Source of the DNA: JAVBKU01 sp031553875 | Lineage (GTDB): Bacteria; Bacteroidota; Bacteroidia; Bacteroidales; Rikenellaceae | DNA length: 64,000 nucleotides | Direction of reading: 5' to 3' | Assembly (NCBI GenBank): GCA_031553875.1 | Contig: JAVBKU010000004.1 | Coordinates: forward strand, 310,001 to 374,000 | Shown here: one piece after another, positions 1 through 8,585 of the stretch | Position numbering within the stretch: the first letter of the stretch is position 1 | How the letters are laid out: the number at the start of each line of letters is the position of its first letter | The notes under the pieces: model-generated | Told to the model about the DNA's origin: nothing | Database searches by the model: none | Seen by the model: only the letters and a program-made list of their open reading frames with translations | Program-made: the position numbers and the translations under genes

Positions 1-1
1 G

Positions 2-187
2 CTGTTCGACATCACGGGCGACACCTACGGAACTGGCAATCCCAATCCGTCGGGTGTGGTACCCTATTTCAGTCCGATGAAGCTCTACACCTCGGCCAAG
101 ATCGCCAACTTCATGAAGGATAACAGCTACTCCGTTTCTGTCTACTGGGACGACCTCAAAATATGGCGCACGCCGGTCGATAAATAA
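2..187 (+). CDS. C-terminal fragment of a secreted beta-sandwich-type protein
   Basis: Open frame entering from the left edge, 61 residues then TAA. The tail contains SVYWDDLKIWRTP, a pattern common at the last strand of concanavalin A-like/LamG or polysaccharide-lyase beta-sandwich proteins of Bacteroidota. The N-terminus lies outside the window, so neither the signal peptide nor the catalytic part can be seen. Codon use matches the neighbouring host genes. A secreted carbohydrate-active protein is the best guess; a plain hypothetical protein is equally allowed. Confidence 0.5.
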   Translation: MFDITGDTYGTGNPNPSGVVPYFSPMKLYTSAKIANFMKDNSYSVSVYWDDLKIWRTPVDK

Positions 188-238
188 GATTGCCTATAGA
201 CGGCCGTTTTCGTTTAATATGGCCGGAGGGAAATAATG

Positions 239-265
239 CAGGCCCGTCCTTAGTGGACGGGCCTG
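239..265. terminator. Bidirectional hairpin terminator
   Basis: Perfect 11-bp stem CAGGCCCGTCC/GGACGGGCCTG with loop TTAGT, followed on the plus strand by an AT-rich run. It lies between two convergent genes (the fragment ending at 187 and the minus-strand gene ending at 297) and can serve both. Confidence 0.75.
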
Positions 266-296
266 TATTATTATAACTAATTTATCCGGGTGTAAG

Positions 297-1412
297 TTAT
301 TTACTGCCAATAATATGCTTATTCACTTTCAATGCCCCCGAGGCCAATTTGATCGCCTGGTCGACACGTATACCTGCCCGGGCCATCGTGGCGCACCCCT
401 CGCAGGTTACGAAATGGTCAGGCTCTTTGGCTGCAAACACTACTCGCGCGAAACCCTTGTCTATTATAAGCCCGGAACATGATTTGGGCTTGGAACTGCG
501 CACCGAGCAAGGCTCCATCGAGCTATACATGGTGGCTCCGATAAGATTCGCGCCTGCCGCCTCGGCCTTTATGATTGCCTCCTCCTCGGCGTGGTTGTGT
601 GGCGAGGTCTCACGACTGTATCCGGTGAAATGTTCGCCAGTGGGGGTCACGATCACAGCACCAACTGAATAGGCTTTGTCCGAGCGAGGGCACAGGCCGG
701 CAAGTTCTATGGTCTTACGAATGAAGCTGATATCGGTCGAAGTAATGTCTTCTTTGGAGTAATACATCACGGACATATCCCCTACCCTTCTGGATGTCAA
801 TAATTTGAGACGGTTATCTTTACCGTTGATATAACTCTCCGCAGCTCCGATGCGCGGAGCGGAGCAGTCGCCCACAAAAAACGGAGCCACGGCCAATCTA
901 AATTCATCGAACATTCCCTCCGAAAGAAATGCGTCCAACACCCGGCCGCCGCCTTCCACAATTATCGAGGATATTCCCTGGCCCTCAAGCATTCTCACTA
1001 TCTCCGAAGCGGTGAGGGTTTTCTGCTCCGACTTTATTATATGTGCCACTCCACCCAAAATATTACTTAGGTTCGATGGCGAAGAGGCGGGCAACAACAC
1101 GATCTTCTTTCCCACCCCTTCGGTGAAAAATCTCGCAGAAGGATCGAGTTCCCCCTTGGTGCTGACCACTACCTTTACAAGGTCGTCGTCGAGGCCCCGT
1201 TCCCTGCGGCGCAGGGCGAGAGCCGGATCCCTGGTCACAAGGGCGGGATTGTCGCGGCGCAGTGTCTCCGCGCCTATTAATATAGCATCGCATTCGGCGC
1301 GCAGGGCCCTGACCTCAGCCCAGTCCTGGTCATTGGAAAGGACGAGGCGTTCGGACGACAGGTCGTCGAGGCATCCGTCGAGAGATATGGCGGCTGAAAG
1401 GATTACTCGCAT
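297..1412 (-). CDS. RibD-like bifunctional protein with reversed order: reductase then deaminase
   Basis: 371 residues. Residues 1-220 match the RibD_C/DHFR-like reductase fold (ISLDGCLDD near the start, GAETLRRDNP, EGGGRVLDAF). Residues about 225-371 are a zinc-dependent cytidine-deaminase-like domain with HAEEEA as zinc ligand/proton shuttle and PCS..KPKSC as the two cysteine ligands. Canonical RibD places the deaminase first, so the order here is swapped. The cysteine pair is PC-x9-C rather than the usual PC-x8-C. The expected role is deamination and reduction of the pyrimidine intermediate of riboflavin synthesis, but no other rib gene is nearby, so a related pathway is possible. It stands alone, diverging from ugd. 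Confidence 0.8.
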   Translation of the reverse strand: MRVILSAAISLDGCLDDLSSERLVLSNDQDWAEVRALRAECDAILIGAETLRRDNPALVTRDPALALRRRERGLDDDLVKVVVSTKGELDPSARFFTEGVGKKIVLLPASSPSNLSNILGGVAHIIKSEQKTLTASEIVRMLEGQGISSIIVEGGGRVLDAFLSEGMFDEFRLAVAPFFVGDCSAPRIGAAESYINGKDNRLKLLTSRRVGDMSVMYYSKEDITSTDISFIRKTIELAGLCPRSDKAYSVGAVIVTPTGEHFTGYSRETSPHNHAEEEAIIKAEAAGANLIGATMYSSMEPCSVRSSKPKSCSGLIIDKGFARVVFAAKEPDHFVTCEGCATMARAGIRVDQAIKLASGALKVNKHIIGSK

Positions 1413-1673
1413 GATTTTTTATGGAAAATTATTGAAATATCTAATACTAAACCGGGGAAAGCCCCGTTATCGTCTTGCAAATATCCGCAAATTATCCCTA
1501 ACTACAAAAGCGGGACGGCGCACAAAAGACAGTCAGGGCCGTGAGATGCGAAAAAAAATGCGAAACCATACAATAATGATGACCACGGATGCGTTTTTAA
1601 GTCGGTGGTTTTAGCAATAAAACTTTCATCATTCTGTTCAAAAGTTTAGGGGAAACGTAAGGAGAATGATGCC

Positions 1674-1708
1674 GGGGCGCGCCAGATTTCTGGTGCGTCC
1701 CTCTTTTT
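1674..1708 (+). terminator. Intrinsic terminator upstream of ugd
   Basis: A 12-bp stem GGGGCGCGCCAG/CTGGTGCGTCCC (two G-U pairs), loop ATTT, then TCTTTTT. It ends transcription just before the ugd promoter. Confidence 0.75.
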
Positions 1709-1711
1709 ATC

Positions 1712-1742
1712 TTGCATTATCAATGTTTTATGTATAATTTTG
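1712..1742 (+). promoter_or_regulatory. Bacteroidota-type promoter of ugd
   Basis: TTG at 1712-1714, 20-bp spacer, and TAATTTTG at 1735-1742 matching the TAnnTTTG -7 consensus. The ATG follows 26 bp later. Confidence 0.6.
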
Positions 1743-1767
1743 CGCTCATAAATCATAATCATTTCTT

Positions 1768-3081
1768 ATGAAGATAGCTATCGTCGGAACCGGATACGTC
1801 GGATTGGTTACAGGCACATGTATAGCGGAGATGGGCGTCAACGTAGTTTGTGTAGACGTCGACAAGAAAAAAATCGAGCAACTCAAGAACGGTATCTCCC
1901 CCATCTACGAGCCGGGACTCGATGAATTGATCGCCAAGAACGTGAAGGCCGGAAGGCTCGAATTCACCGACGACATTCTCACAGTGCTCGACGATGTGGA
2001 GATCGTATTCAGCGCCGTGGGCACCCCGCCCGACGAAGACGGCAGCGCCGACCTGCGTTATGTTCTGGAGGTGGCCCGTACCGTGGGCGCCAATATGAAC
2101 AACTATAAGTTACTGGTTACCAAGAGTACCGTTCCCGTGGGTACTGCGGCCAAAGTAAAGCAGGTCATAGCCGGCGAACTGGCCAAGAGGGGTGTCAACA
2201 TACCTTTCGACGTAGCATCGAATCCCGAATTCCTTAAAGAAGGCAACGCCATCGAGGACTTTATGTCGCCCGACCGCGTGGTCATCGGCGTGGAGAGCAA
2301 ACGCGCCGAAGAGCTCATGACAAAGCTCTACCGCCCCTTCCTCCTGAATAATTTCAGGGTTATCTATATGGATATACCCTCCGCTGAGATGAGTAAGTAC
2401 GCCGCCAACTCCATGCTGGCTACTCGTATTAGCTTCATGAACGATATAGCCAACGTGTGCGAACTGGTTGGCGCCGATGTCAATATGGTGCGCAAGGCAA
2501 TAGGCACTGATACCAGGATCGGGAACAAGTTCCTCTACCCCGGTTGCGGATACGGCGGTTCGTGCTTTCCCAAGGATGTGGAAGCTATGATCCACAGCGC
2601 CAAGCAACAAGGATATGATATGAGGGTGCTCAAGGCCGTGAGCGACGTCAACAAGGATCAGAAGAAGGTGTTGTTCAACAAACTAAAAAGTGTCTACGGC
2701 GATAAGATCAAAGGACTCAAGATCGCAATATGGGGCCTCGCATTCAAACCCGAGACCGACGATATGCGTGATGCCACTTCGCTGACACTCATAAATATGC
2801 TGCTCGAAGCAGGCGCCGAAGTAGTTGCCTACGACCCCATCGCCATGGACGAATCCAAACGCAAAATCGGCGACAAGATCGGATATGCCAAGGACATGTA
2901 TGCGGCGCTCCCGGGAGCCGATGCCCTTATGATCGTTACCGAGTGGAAAGAGTTCAGGCTTCCCAAGTGGAATGAAATGAAAAAATTGATGAAGTCACCG
3001 CTCATCATCGACGGGCGTAACATATACGATCGTAAAGAGGTTGAAAAAGAGGGCTTCAAATATATGTGCATAGGATCATAA
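1768..3081 (+). CDS. ugd: UDP-glucose 6-dehydrogenase
   Basis: 437 residues, full length for the UDP-glucose/GDP-mannose dehydrogenase family. It makes UDP-glucuronate from UDP-glucose with two NAD+ in the cytoplasm, for capsule or exopolysaccharide precursors. The N-terminal Rossmann motif GTGYVGLVTG is at residues 7-16. The catalytic cysteine lies in GYGGSCFPKDV (about residue 259). The C-terminal UDP-binding domain starts near residue 320. It is monocistronic, with its own promoter and a strong terminator. Related enzymes such as UDP-ManNAc dehydrogenase share the fold, but the length and central motifs favour Ugd. Confidence 0.93.
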   Translation: MKIAIVGTGYVGLVTGTCIAEMGVNVVCVDVDKKKIEQLKNGISPIYEPGLDELIAKNVKAGRLEFTDDILTVLDDVEIVFSAVGTPPDEDGSADLRYVLEVARTVGANMNNYKLLVTKSTVPVGTAAKVKQVIAGELAKRGVNIPFDVASNPEFLKEGNAIEDFMSPDRVVIGVESKRAEELMTKLYRPFLLNNFRVIYMDIPSAEMSKYAANSMLATRISFMNDIANVCELVGADVNMVRKAIGTDTRIGNKFLYPGCGYGGSCFPKDVEAMIHSAKQQGYDMRVLKAVSDVNKDQKKVLFNKLKSVYGDKIKGLKIAIWGLAFKPETDDMRDATSLTLINMLLEAGAEVVAYDPIAMDESKRKIGDKIGYAKDMYAALPGADALMIVTEWKEFRLPKWNEMKKLMKSPLIIDGRNIYDRKEVEKEGFKYMCIGS

Positions 3082-3130
3082 CCCTGAAAATCGTGTTTGC
3101 GATTTAAATACACAGATAATGTCTTAAAAT

Positions 3131-3169
3131 AGGCCGGCGTCACTTAATTGTGGCGCCGGCTATTTTTTT
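3131..3169 (+). terminator. Intrinsic terminator after ugd
   Basis: GC-rich stem GGCCGGCG-T-CAC paired with GTG-G-CGCCGGC, then T7. Confidence 0.85.
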
Positions 3170-3226
3170 GATGCCGATGTGTTGTTTTTGTCGGTTGCTT
3201 TTATTAATTTCGCATTGAATGTTTAA

Positions 3227-4051
3227 ATGAGGAACGAAGTTTCAAATCAGGAACAATCAAAACACATGGCCTCGGCGACACAGGAAAAATATAATATACC
3301 CATTCTAACCAAAGGCATGGAGCTTCTGGAGCTGCTATCGCGCAATCCGCAGGGCATGACCCTGCAGGAAATGGTCAACGACCTCAAGCACTCCAAGACC
3401 TCGGTCTACCGTATAGTGTGTTCGCTCGACAAGATGGGATACCTGCGCAAGGACGAGATCACGGGCAGCTTCTTCCTCACCCGCAAGCTCTTTGGCATGG
3501 GCCTGGCATCGTTAGGTAGCGCCTCGATAATCGAACACTCATACGACCCCATGCGTCGCCTTAGGGATAAACTCAAGGAAACCGTGGTGCTGGGCACTAT
3601 TATGGACGACAAGATCGTGATCCTCGAACAGATACTCGGGTCGCGCCATTTTTCGTTTATATTAAAGTCGGGGATGGATATCTGCCTCCACTCTTCTGCC
3701 CCCGGCAAGGTGTTCCTGGCCTTTTCCGAGAGCGACGACGCCGACAATATGATACGTAATATCAACTTCATAAAGTTCAACGACAATACTATCACCAACG
3801 CCTCGGCACTGCGTGAAGAGCTCGACAAGGTACACAGGAGCGGCTATGCCCTCGATATGGGCGAGGAGCTTGCCGGGGTGAGGTGTATCGGAGCTCCAAT
3901 ATTCAACCAGTCGGGACAGATCACGGCATCGGTGTGGATAACGGGCCCTGCGGAGAGGATCACCAACGATTCCCTCGAAGAATACAGCCGCGATGTGGTA
4001 GCATGTGCTGAGGAGATATCGGGCCGCATGGGCTACGGAGATGTAATGTAA
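3227..4051 (+). CDS. IclR-family transcriptional regulator
   Basis: 274 residues. An N-terminal winged helix (residues about 25-85: MELLELLSRN, TLQEMVNDLKHSKTSVYRIV) is followed by a C-terminal IclR effector domain (about 95-270) with the ligand-pocket pattern CLHSSAPGKVFLAF. The family typically controls catabolic operons in response to a small metabolite. It sits 2 bp ahead of the cytochrome gene and heads the cluster up to the aldolase, so it is probably the local regulator. An internal ATG at residue 14 is an alternative start. A possible -7 box TAATTTCG lies at 3205-3212 with TTG 20 bp upstream. Confidence 0.88.
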   Translation: MRNEVSNQEQSKHMASATQEKYNIPILTKGMELLELLSRNPQGMTLQEMVNDLKHSKTSVYRIVCSLDKMGYLRKDEITGSFFLTRKLFGMGLASLGSASIIEHSYDPMRRLRDKLKETVVLGTIMDDKIVILEQILGSRHFSFILKSGMDICLHSSAPGKVFLAFSESDDADNMIRNINFIKFNDNTITNASALREELDKVHRSGYALDMGEELAGVRCIGAPIFNQSGQITASVWITGPAERITNDSLEEYSRDVVACAEEISGRMGYGDVM

Positions 4052-4053
4052 GT

Positions 4054-5805
4054 ATGAAGAAACTTATATTCATAGCGCTTGTTGCATTGGCGACGCTTTC
4101 CGGAGCGAGCGCCTCTACCCCGTTGCGTGTAAGTTCGATTGACGTCGACGCGCAGGGCTATATATATATGGGCAGCGAGCGGACTAACAGCGTTGGGAAA
4201 TATGACAAGCAGGGCAAGATATTAAAAGAGTGGAAATTCCCGCAGCCGGTAACGAGCCTGCGCGTCTATGGCGACCGCATGTACGTCACCTGTTCCTGGG
4301 CTTTCGGACAATTATCGTGCATTGACCTGGGCAGCGGCAAAGAACTGTATAAAGTCCCCGCCGGAATGGGGGCATGCGGGATCACCATATCCAAGAACGG
4401 AGCGACCGCATATATATGTAATAGGTATAAGACCACCGTATCCAAGGTGCGCACGTCGGACGGAACCATACTCGCAGAGGCGGACGTACTGCGCGAGCCC
4501 GCCGGCAGCGTCATTACGATCGACGGTAAATACCTGCTCGTGATCAATGCCCTGCCCCAACAAAGGGCCGATGTGGATTATGTGGCCTCGCAGGTGTCGG
4601 TGATAGAGCTCAAGGGTTTTAACAAGGTTGCCGACATACGCCTGGCCAACGGCAGCAATGCCCTGCGCGGCATCACTATCACCCCCGACGGCAAATACGC
4701 CTACGTATCGCACAATCTGGGCCGGTTTCAGGTACCCACGTCACAACTCCAGCAGGGCTGGATGAATACCAGCGCCATAAGCGTTATCGACCTCAAGAAG
4801 ATGCAGTTCATGGGGGCGTTACTCGTCGATGAACCCGACCGCGGAGCGGCAGGGACATGGGGGTTGGCCTGTAATGAATCGAAACTGTTCGTATCGCACT
4901 CCGGTACGCACGATTTCAGCGTCATCGATCATGCGGCAATGCGCGCCCGATTAGAGAAATACGAGAACCGCGATAACCTCTCCTATGATCTGCATTTTAT
5001 GTACGGTATACGCAAGAGGGTGCCTGTTAAGGGTAACGGGCCGAGAGATATACGTCTGGACGGCAATAAGTTATACATCCCCACTTATTTCTCCGACACA
5101 CTCAATATCTATGACATAAACAGCGGCGCAATAGAGGCCGTAACCTATAATCCCGGTATGGTCGAGAGCCGCGAGGATATAGGTGAGAAGGCCTTCAACG
5201 ACGCCACGCACTGCTACCAGAACTGGCAGTCGTGCAACGGGTGCCACCCTGGCGAGGCCCGCACCGACGGCATGAACTGGGACCTTATGAACGACGGCAT
5301 CGGCAATCCGAAGAACTGCAAAAGCATGCTCTATTCCCATGTGACCAACCCGAGCATGATATCCGGCATACGCGCCACGGCGGAAATGGCCGTAAGGAAA
5401 GGATTCGAACTGATACAATTTTCGGCTATATCTGAAGACCTCGCCAAGTGCGTCGACGAGTATCTGCGCGCGTTACGTCCCCAGCCGAGTCCCTACCTCG
5501 TAAACGGCGAACTGTCTGAAAAGGCTAAGCGGGGCAAGGAAGTATTCGACAGATTCGGGTGTGGTAATTGTCACAACGGCCCATATTACACCGACTGCCA
5601 GATGCACCGCATAGGCGACGATATCGAATTCGAGAAAGGCTGGGATACCCCCACCCTGATCGAAGTGTGGCGCACGGCCCCCTACCTCTTCGACGGGCGT
5701 GCGGCGACGATGCACGAGGTGTTCTCCAAACACAAGCACGGTATCACCGGCAAGATCACAGACAAAGAAATAGACGAACTCGTGGAATATGTAAATTCAC
5801 TATAA
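4054..5805 (+). CDS. Exported YncE-type beta-propeller fused to a di-heme cytochrome c peroxidase/MauG-like domain
   Basis: 583 residues. A signal peptide (about 1-20) precedes a YVTN/YncE-like beta-propeller (about 25-360, with repeats such as SKNGATAYICN and TPDGKYAYVSH). The C-terminal part has two heme-c motifs, CNGCH (394-398) and CGNCH (503-507), in an arrangement typical of the MauG/bacterial cytochrome c peroxidase superfamily. The protein is expected in the periplasm as an electron-transfer or oxidase enzyme; its substrate is unknown. It follows the IclR gene by 2 bp. The CcsBA heme-attachment gene needed for its maturation lies six kilobases downstream on the same strand, which fits its heme-c content. 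Confidence 0.85.
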   Translation: MKKLIFIALVALATLSGASASTPLRVSSIDVDAQGYIYMGSERTNSVGKYDKQGKILKEWKFPQPVTSLRVYGDRMYVTCSWAFGQLSCIDLGSGKELYKVPAGMGACGITISKNGATAYICNRYKTTVSKVRTSDGTILAEADVLREPAGSVITIDGKYLLVINALPQQRADVDYVASQVSVIELKGFNKVADIRLANGSNALRGITITPDGKYAYVSHNLGRFQVPTSQLQQGWMNTSAISVIDLKKMQFMGALLVDEPDRGAAGTWGLACNESKLFVSHSGTHDFSVIDHAAMRARLEKYENRDNLSYDLHFMYGIRKRVPVKGNGPRDIRLDGNKLYIPTYFSDTLNIYDINSGAIEAVTYNPGMVESREDIGEKAFNDATHCYQNWQSCNGCHPGEARTDGMNWDLMNDGIGNPKNCKSMLYSHVTNPSMISGIRATAEMAVRKGFELIQFSAISEDLAKCVDEYLRALRPQPSPYLVNGELSEKAKRGKEVFDRFGCGNCHNGPYYTDCQMHRIGDDIEFEKGWDTPTLIEVWRTAPYLFDGRAATMHEVFSKHKHGITGKITDKEIDELVEYVNSL

Positions 5806-5826
5806 ACCAATCAAAAACAAACGATT

Positions 5827-6495
5827 ATGAAAACTTCAATTTGGTCAAAACTGGTTTTAACCGTGGCCGCTTTAGGCGTTATGACAGCGTGCTGCAATAA
5901 AGAATGTAAAAAAACTGAGATGAAAGAGTTTACTAAAAAGTACACCAACGCCGATTTCTATAAGGACGGCGTGTTCCAGCAGGATGTAGCCTTCAAGGCT
6001 TATAAGGAAATGTTCGAATTCTACGATGTGCCCTTCACCGAAGCGCTCGAGAAGGATATGTGGGTCACAGACTTCGGTCTGGGCGATTTCGAGAACGTGG
6101 GTATGGGCGGTATCTTCTGGGTCAATGACGCAGAACACGGCTATTTCGGTCACGAGATATACCTCCTGCCCAACCAGATGATCGTGGAACACGCTCACGT
6201 ATCGACTAAGTTCCCCGCTAAGTTCGAGTCATGGAGGGTCGTTAAGGGATGGTGCTACAACTTCAATGCCGTCGGAGAACCCTCACCCAACTGCCCCGCC
6301 CTTCCCGAAAGCCAGAAGGGTAATATCACAGCTCTTAACTTCGTGCGCCAGGATATTGACCAGGTGGTACATCTCGCCGCTCCCGAGAGCTTCCACTTCA
6401 TATTGGCCGGCGATAACGGAGCCATAGTTGCCGAGTACGCTTCGTATCATGACGGCGCAGGTCTTCGTTTCACGAATCCTAACGCCAAGCTGTAA
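5827..6495 (+). CDS. Secreted cupin-fold lipoprotein, sugar-isomerase-like
   Basis: 222 residues. The N-terminus has a lipoprotein signal ending in VMTACC, so it is predicted to be lipid-anchored in the envelope. The core contains a cupin-like metal site (VEHAHVSTKF near 120-130 and ESFHFILAGD near 185), weakly reminiscent of D-lyxose isomerase-type cupins. Its position between the periplasmic cytochrome and cytoplasmic DhaK/DhaL/aldolase genes suggests work on the same sugar or sugar acid before uptake. Isomerase activity is inferred only; a sugar-binding or oxygenase cupin is also possible. Confidence 0.65.
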   Translation: MKTSIWSKLVLTVAALGVMTACCNKECKKTEMKEFTKKYTNADFYKDGVFQQDVAFKAYKEMFEFYDVPFTEALEKDMWVTDFGLGDFENVGMGGIFWVNDAEHGYFGHEIYLLPNQMIVEHAHVSTKFPAKFESWRVVKGWCYNFNAVGEPSPNCPALPESQKGNITALNFVRQDIDQVVHLAAPESFHFILAGDNGAIVAEYASYHDGAGLRFTNPNAKL

Positions 6496-6531
6496 GAGCG
6501 CCGCGATACTAACCTGAAAACAATCGACACC

Positions 6532-6852
6532 ATGAGAAAATTCAATCACGTGGGCATTCCTACCAATGTGGTACAGCCCAACGAAACATATTCGCCCGAC
6601 ATGAAGCTCTTCCTCACGGATTTCAACGTGAGCCCCAACAGGATAGAGTTCCTGCGCTTCGAGGACGACTCCGAGATGCCCGAATTGCTCAAGACGCATG
6701 GCCACATAGCCTATGAGGTGCCCGACCTGAAGAGCGCCATGGAGGGCAAAGAGGTACTGATCGAGCCGTTCCCCATCGGCGATGACCTTACCTGCGCTTT
6801 TATCGTCGAAGAAGGCATCGGCATAGAATTGATGTGCTTCAATAAGAAGTAA
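6532..6852 (+). CDS. Small VOC (glyoxalase-like) protein
   Basis: 106 residues, the size of one vicinal-oxygen-chelate repeat pair. It begins with FNHVGIPT, includes GHIAYEVPDL in the middle and ends with GIGIELM, the usual H...H...E positions of the metal site. Members include epimerases, isomerases and lyases. It has no signal peptide, so it is cytoplasmic. It lies between the cupin gene and dhaK in an evident operon (gaps under 40 bp), and may isomerise or epimerise the pathway intermediate. Confidence 0.7.
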   Translation: MRKFNHVGIPTNVVQPNETYSPDMKLFLTDFNVSPNRIEFLRFEDDSEMPELLKTHGHIAYEVPDLKSAMEGKEVLIEPFPIGDDLTCAFIVEEGIGIELMCFNKK

Positions 6853-6879
6853 TTACATACAATCTAAAATCAAGTGATT

Positions 6880-7887
6880 ATGATCCAGAAATTCATAAAT
6901 AGCCCCGAGAATATCACTAAGGAGGTACTCGAAGGATACGTGATGTGCTATCCGGGCAAGGTGAAACTGGCCGCTGAAAATATCGTGGTCAGGGCGAATG
7001 CCAAGAGTGAAGACAAGGTCGCCGTGATAACCCTCGGCGGTTCGGGCCACGAGCCCGCCCTGAGCGGCTTCGTGGGCGAAGGCATGCTCGACTGTTCCGT
7101 TGTGGGCGACGTTTTCGCCGCTCCCGGTGCGCAGCGCCTGTTCCAGGCGCTGCAGATGTTCAAGCGCGATGCAGGTATCCTGCTGGTGGTACTCAACCAC
7201 TCGGGCGACGTGATGAGCGCCAACATGGCTTGCCAGTTGGCCGAACGCGCAGGCATCAAGGTGAAGCAGTTGATGACGCATGACGACATCAGCGCCGGAC
7301 TCGACGCCGAAGATAAGGACCGTCGCGGTCTGGCCGGCTGCGTGCCCCTCTACAAGATAGTGGGCGCAGCAGCAGATAAGGGTATGAGCCTCGAGGAGGT
7401 GTACGAGATCGGCGAACGCTTCAATAAGCAGATAGCCACGCTGGCCGTAGCCATGAAGGCATGTACCCACCCCCAGAACGGCGCTACCATAGCCGAACTT
7501 CCCGAAGGCATCATAGAGATAGGCATGGGACAGCACGGCGAAGGCGGCGGCGGACGCCAGAAACTCACTTCGGCCGACGACGTGGCCAAGCAGATGGTGG
7601 AACTCCTTATGCGCAAGCTCTCTGCGAAGAAGGGCGACAAGGCATTGCTCTACATCAACGGCGTGGGCGCTACTACCCATATGGAGATGAGCATCGTATT
7701 CCGCAAGGCCGCCACTATCCTCAAGGAGGCCGGCATCGAACTCGCCGACGGCAAGATGACCGAGATCCTCACCGTGCAGGAGCAGGCCGGATTCCAGATG
7801 ATCCTCGCCAAGCTCGATAAGGATCACGTGGAATATCTTACCAAGTATACTTCCGACGCCCCCTACTGGTGTGTGATAGGTAAGTAA
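6880..7887 (+). CDS. dhaK: Dihydroxyacetone kinase-type subunit DhaK
   Basis: About 335 residues, a complete DhaK domain. GGSGHEPALSGFVG is in the N-terminal half. The substrate-binding histidine lies in GMGQHGEGG, the position where E. coli DhaK covalently holds dihydroxyacetone. ATG at 6880 is preferred over the in-frame GTG at 6874. DhaK binds a short ketose and DhaL transfers phosphate. No PTS partner DhaM is nearby, so the phosphate donor is probably ATP, or DhaM is elsewhere. Substrates of this family include dihydroxyacetone, erythrulose and other C4-C5 ketoses. The LsrF-type enzyme downstream argues for a longer substrate than dihydroxyacetone. Confidence 0.88.
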   Translation: MIQKFINSPENITKEVLEGYVMCYPGKVKLAAENIVVRANAKSEDKVAVITLGGSGHEPALSGFVGEGMLDCSVVGDVFAAPGAQRLFQALQMFKRDAGILLVVLNHSGDVMSANMACQLAERAGIKVKQLMTHDDISAGLDAEDKDRRGLAGCVPLYKIVGAAADKGMSLEEVYEIGERFNKQIATLAVAMKACTHPQNGATIAELPEGIIEIGMGQHGEGGGGRQKLTSADDVAKQMVELLMRKLSAKKGDKALLYINGVGATTHMEMSIVFRKAATILKEAGIELADGKMTEILTVQEQAGFQMILAKLDKDHVEYLTKYTSDAPYWCVIGK

Positions 7888-7910
7888 TCATTTAAAGCAG
7901 TAATTATCAA

Positions 7911-8522
7911 ATGAATAAGCTGACAACAACAGACTTTGCCCATATGATAGCCTCGGCATACGAGGCTGTCAAGGCTAAAGCCGATTACTTCTCTCAACTC
8001 GACGCCATCACCGGCGACGGCGACCACGGCACGGCCATCGTTGCCGCGCTGTCGGCAGTGAAAGACGCCGCCAAGGGCGACAACTTCAAGTCGATGCTCT
8101 CGGATATGGGCTTCGGCGTGATGCTCTCCACCAGCGGATCGACAAGCACCCTAATGGGCGGCTTCCTGCTGGGTATGAGCGACGCCGTGGACGGCACCGA
8201 ACTCGATGCCGCGCAGGTCAAGGCCATGTTCCGCTCGGGCCTCGAAGGCGTAGCCAAGAACACTCAGGCCAAGGTGGGCGACAAAACCATGATGGACGCC
8301 CTGATCCCCGCCGTAGAGGCTATCGCCGCCAGCACGTCGGACGATATCAAGGTCATCATGACCGAGGGCGCCAAGGCCGCCAAGGCGGGAGCGGAAGCCA
8401 CTGTGCAGATGAAGGCCAACTTCGGCCGCGCCCGCAACTACGGCGAACGCTCTATAGGCTCTGCCGACGCCGGAGCTTCGTCATGGGCGGAGATATTCGG
8501 CGCTTTCGCCGCAGCACTGTAA
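7911..8522 (+). CDS. dhaL: Dihydroxyacetone kinase-type nucleotide subunit DhaL
   Basis: 203 residues, normal DhaL size. It has GDGDHG at about 41-46, the Mg-ADP-binding aspartates of the family. The C-terminal half has KTMMDALIPAVEA and a glycine-rich end, RSIGSADAGASSW. It follows dhaK by 23 bp and must act with it as the phosphoryl-transfer subunit. Start ATG at 7911. Confidence 0.9.
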   Translation: MNKLTTTDFAHMIASAYEAVKAKADYFSQLDAITGDGDHGTAIVAALSAVKDAAKGDNFKSMLSDMGFGVMLSTSGSTSTLMGGFLLGMSDAVDGTELDAAQVKAMFRSGLEGVAKNTQAKVGDKTMMDALIPAVEAIAASTSDDIKVIMTEGAKAAKAGAEATVQMKANFGRARNYGERSIGSADAGASSWAEIFGAFAAAL

Positions 8523-8585
8523 ACCTGACAAAGAATTAACCGGGCTCTCTGCAGCCCTACATTAACAATTAACAAAAAACACAAA

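Larger units (their letters stand above)
1413..1767 (+). other. Intergenic region with a structured, terminated leader or small RNA candidate
   Basis: A 355-bp gap between divergent genes. On the plus strand it holds an inverted repeat (CATCATTCT at 1627-1635, AGAATGATG at 1663-1671). This is followed directly by a strong intrinsic terminator at 1674-1708, and then a separate promoter for ugd. A transcript reaching this terminator has no obvious protein product; a 22-codon ORF (1546-1614) is the only small candidate. A small RNA or attenuated leader is inferred, and no known riboswitch class was recognised. Confidence 0.4.

Noticed and set aside
850..1614. A 254-codon plus-strand ORF
   Set aside because: Mostly antisense to the RibD-like gene, Arg/Ser-rich and domain-free.
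6853..7827. A 324-codon minus-strand ORF
   Set aside because: Antisense shadow of dhaK, which has clear family motifs.
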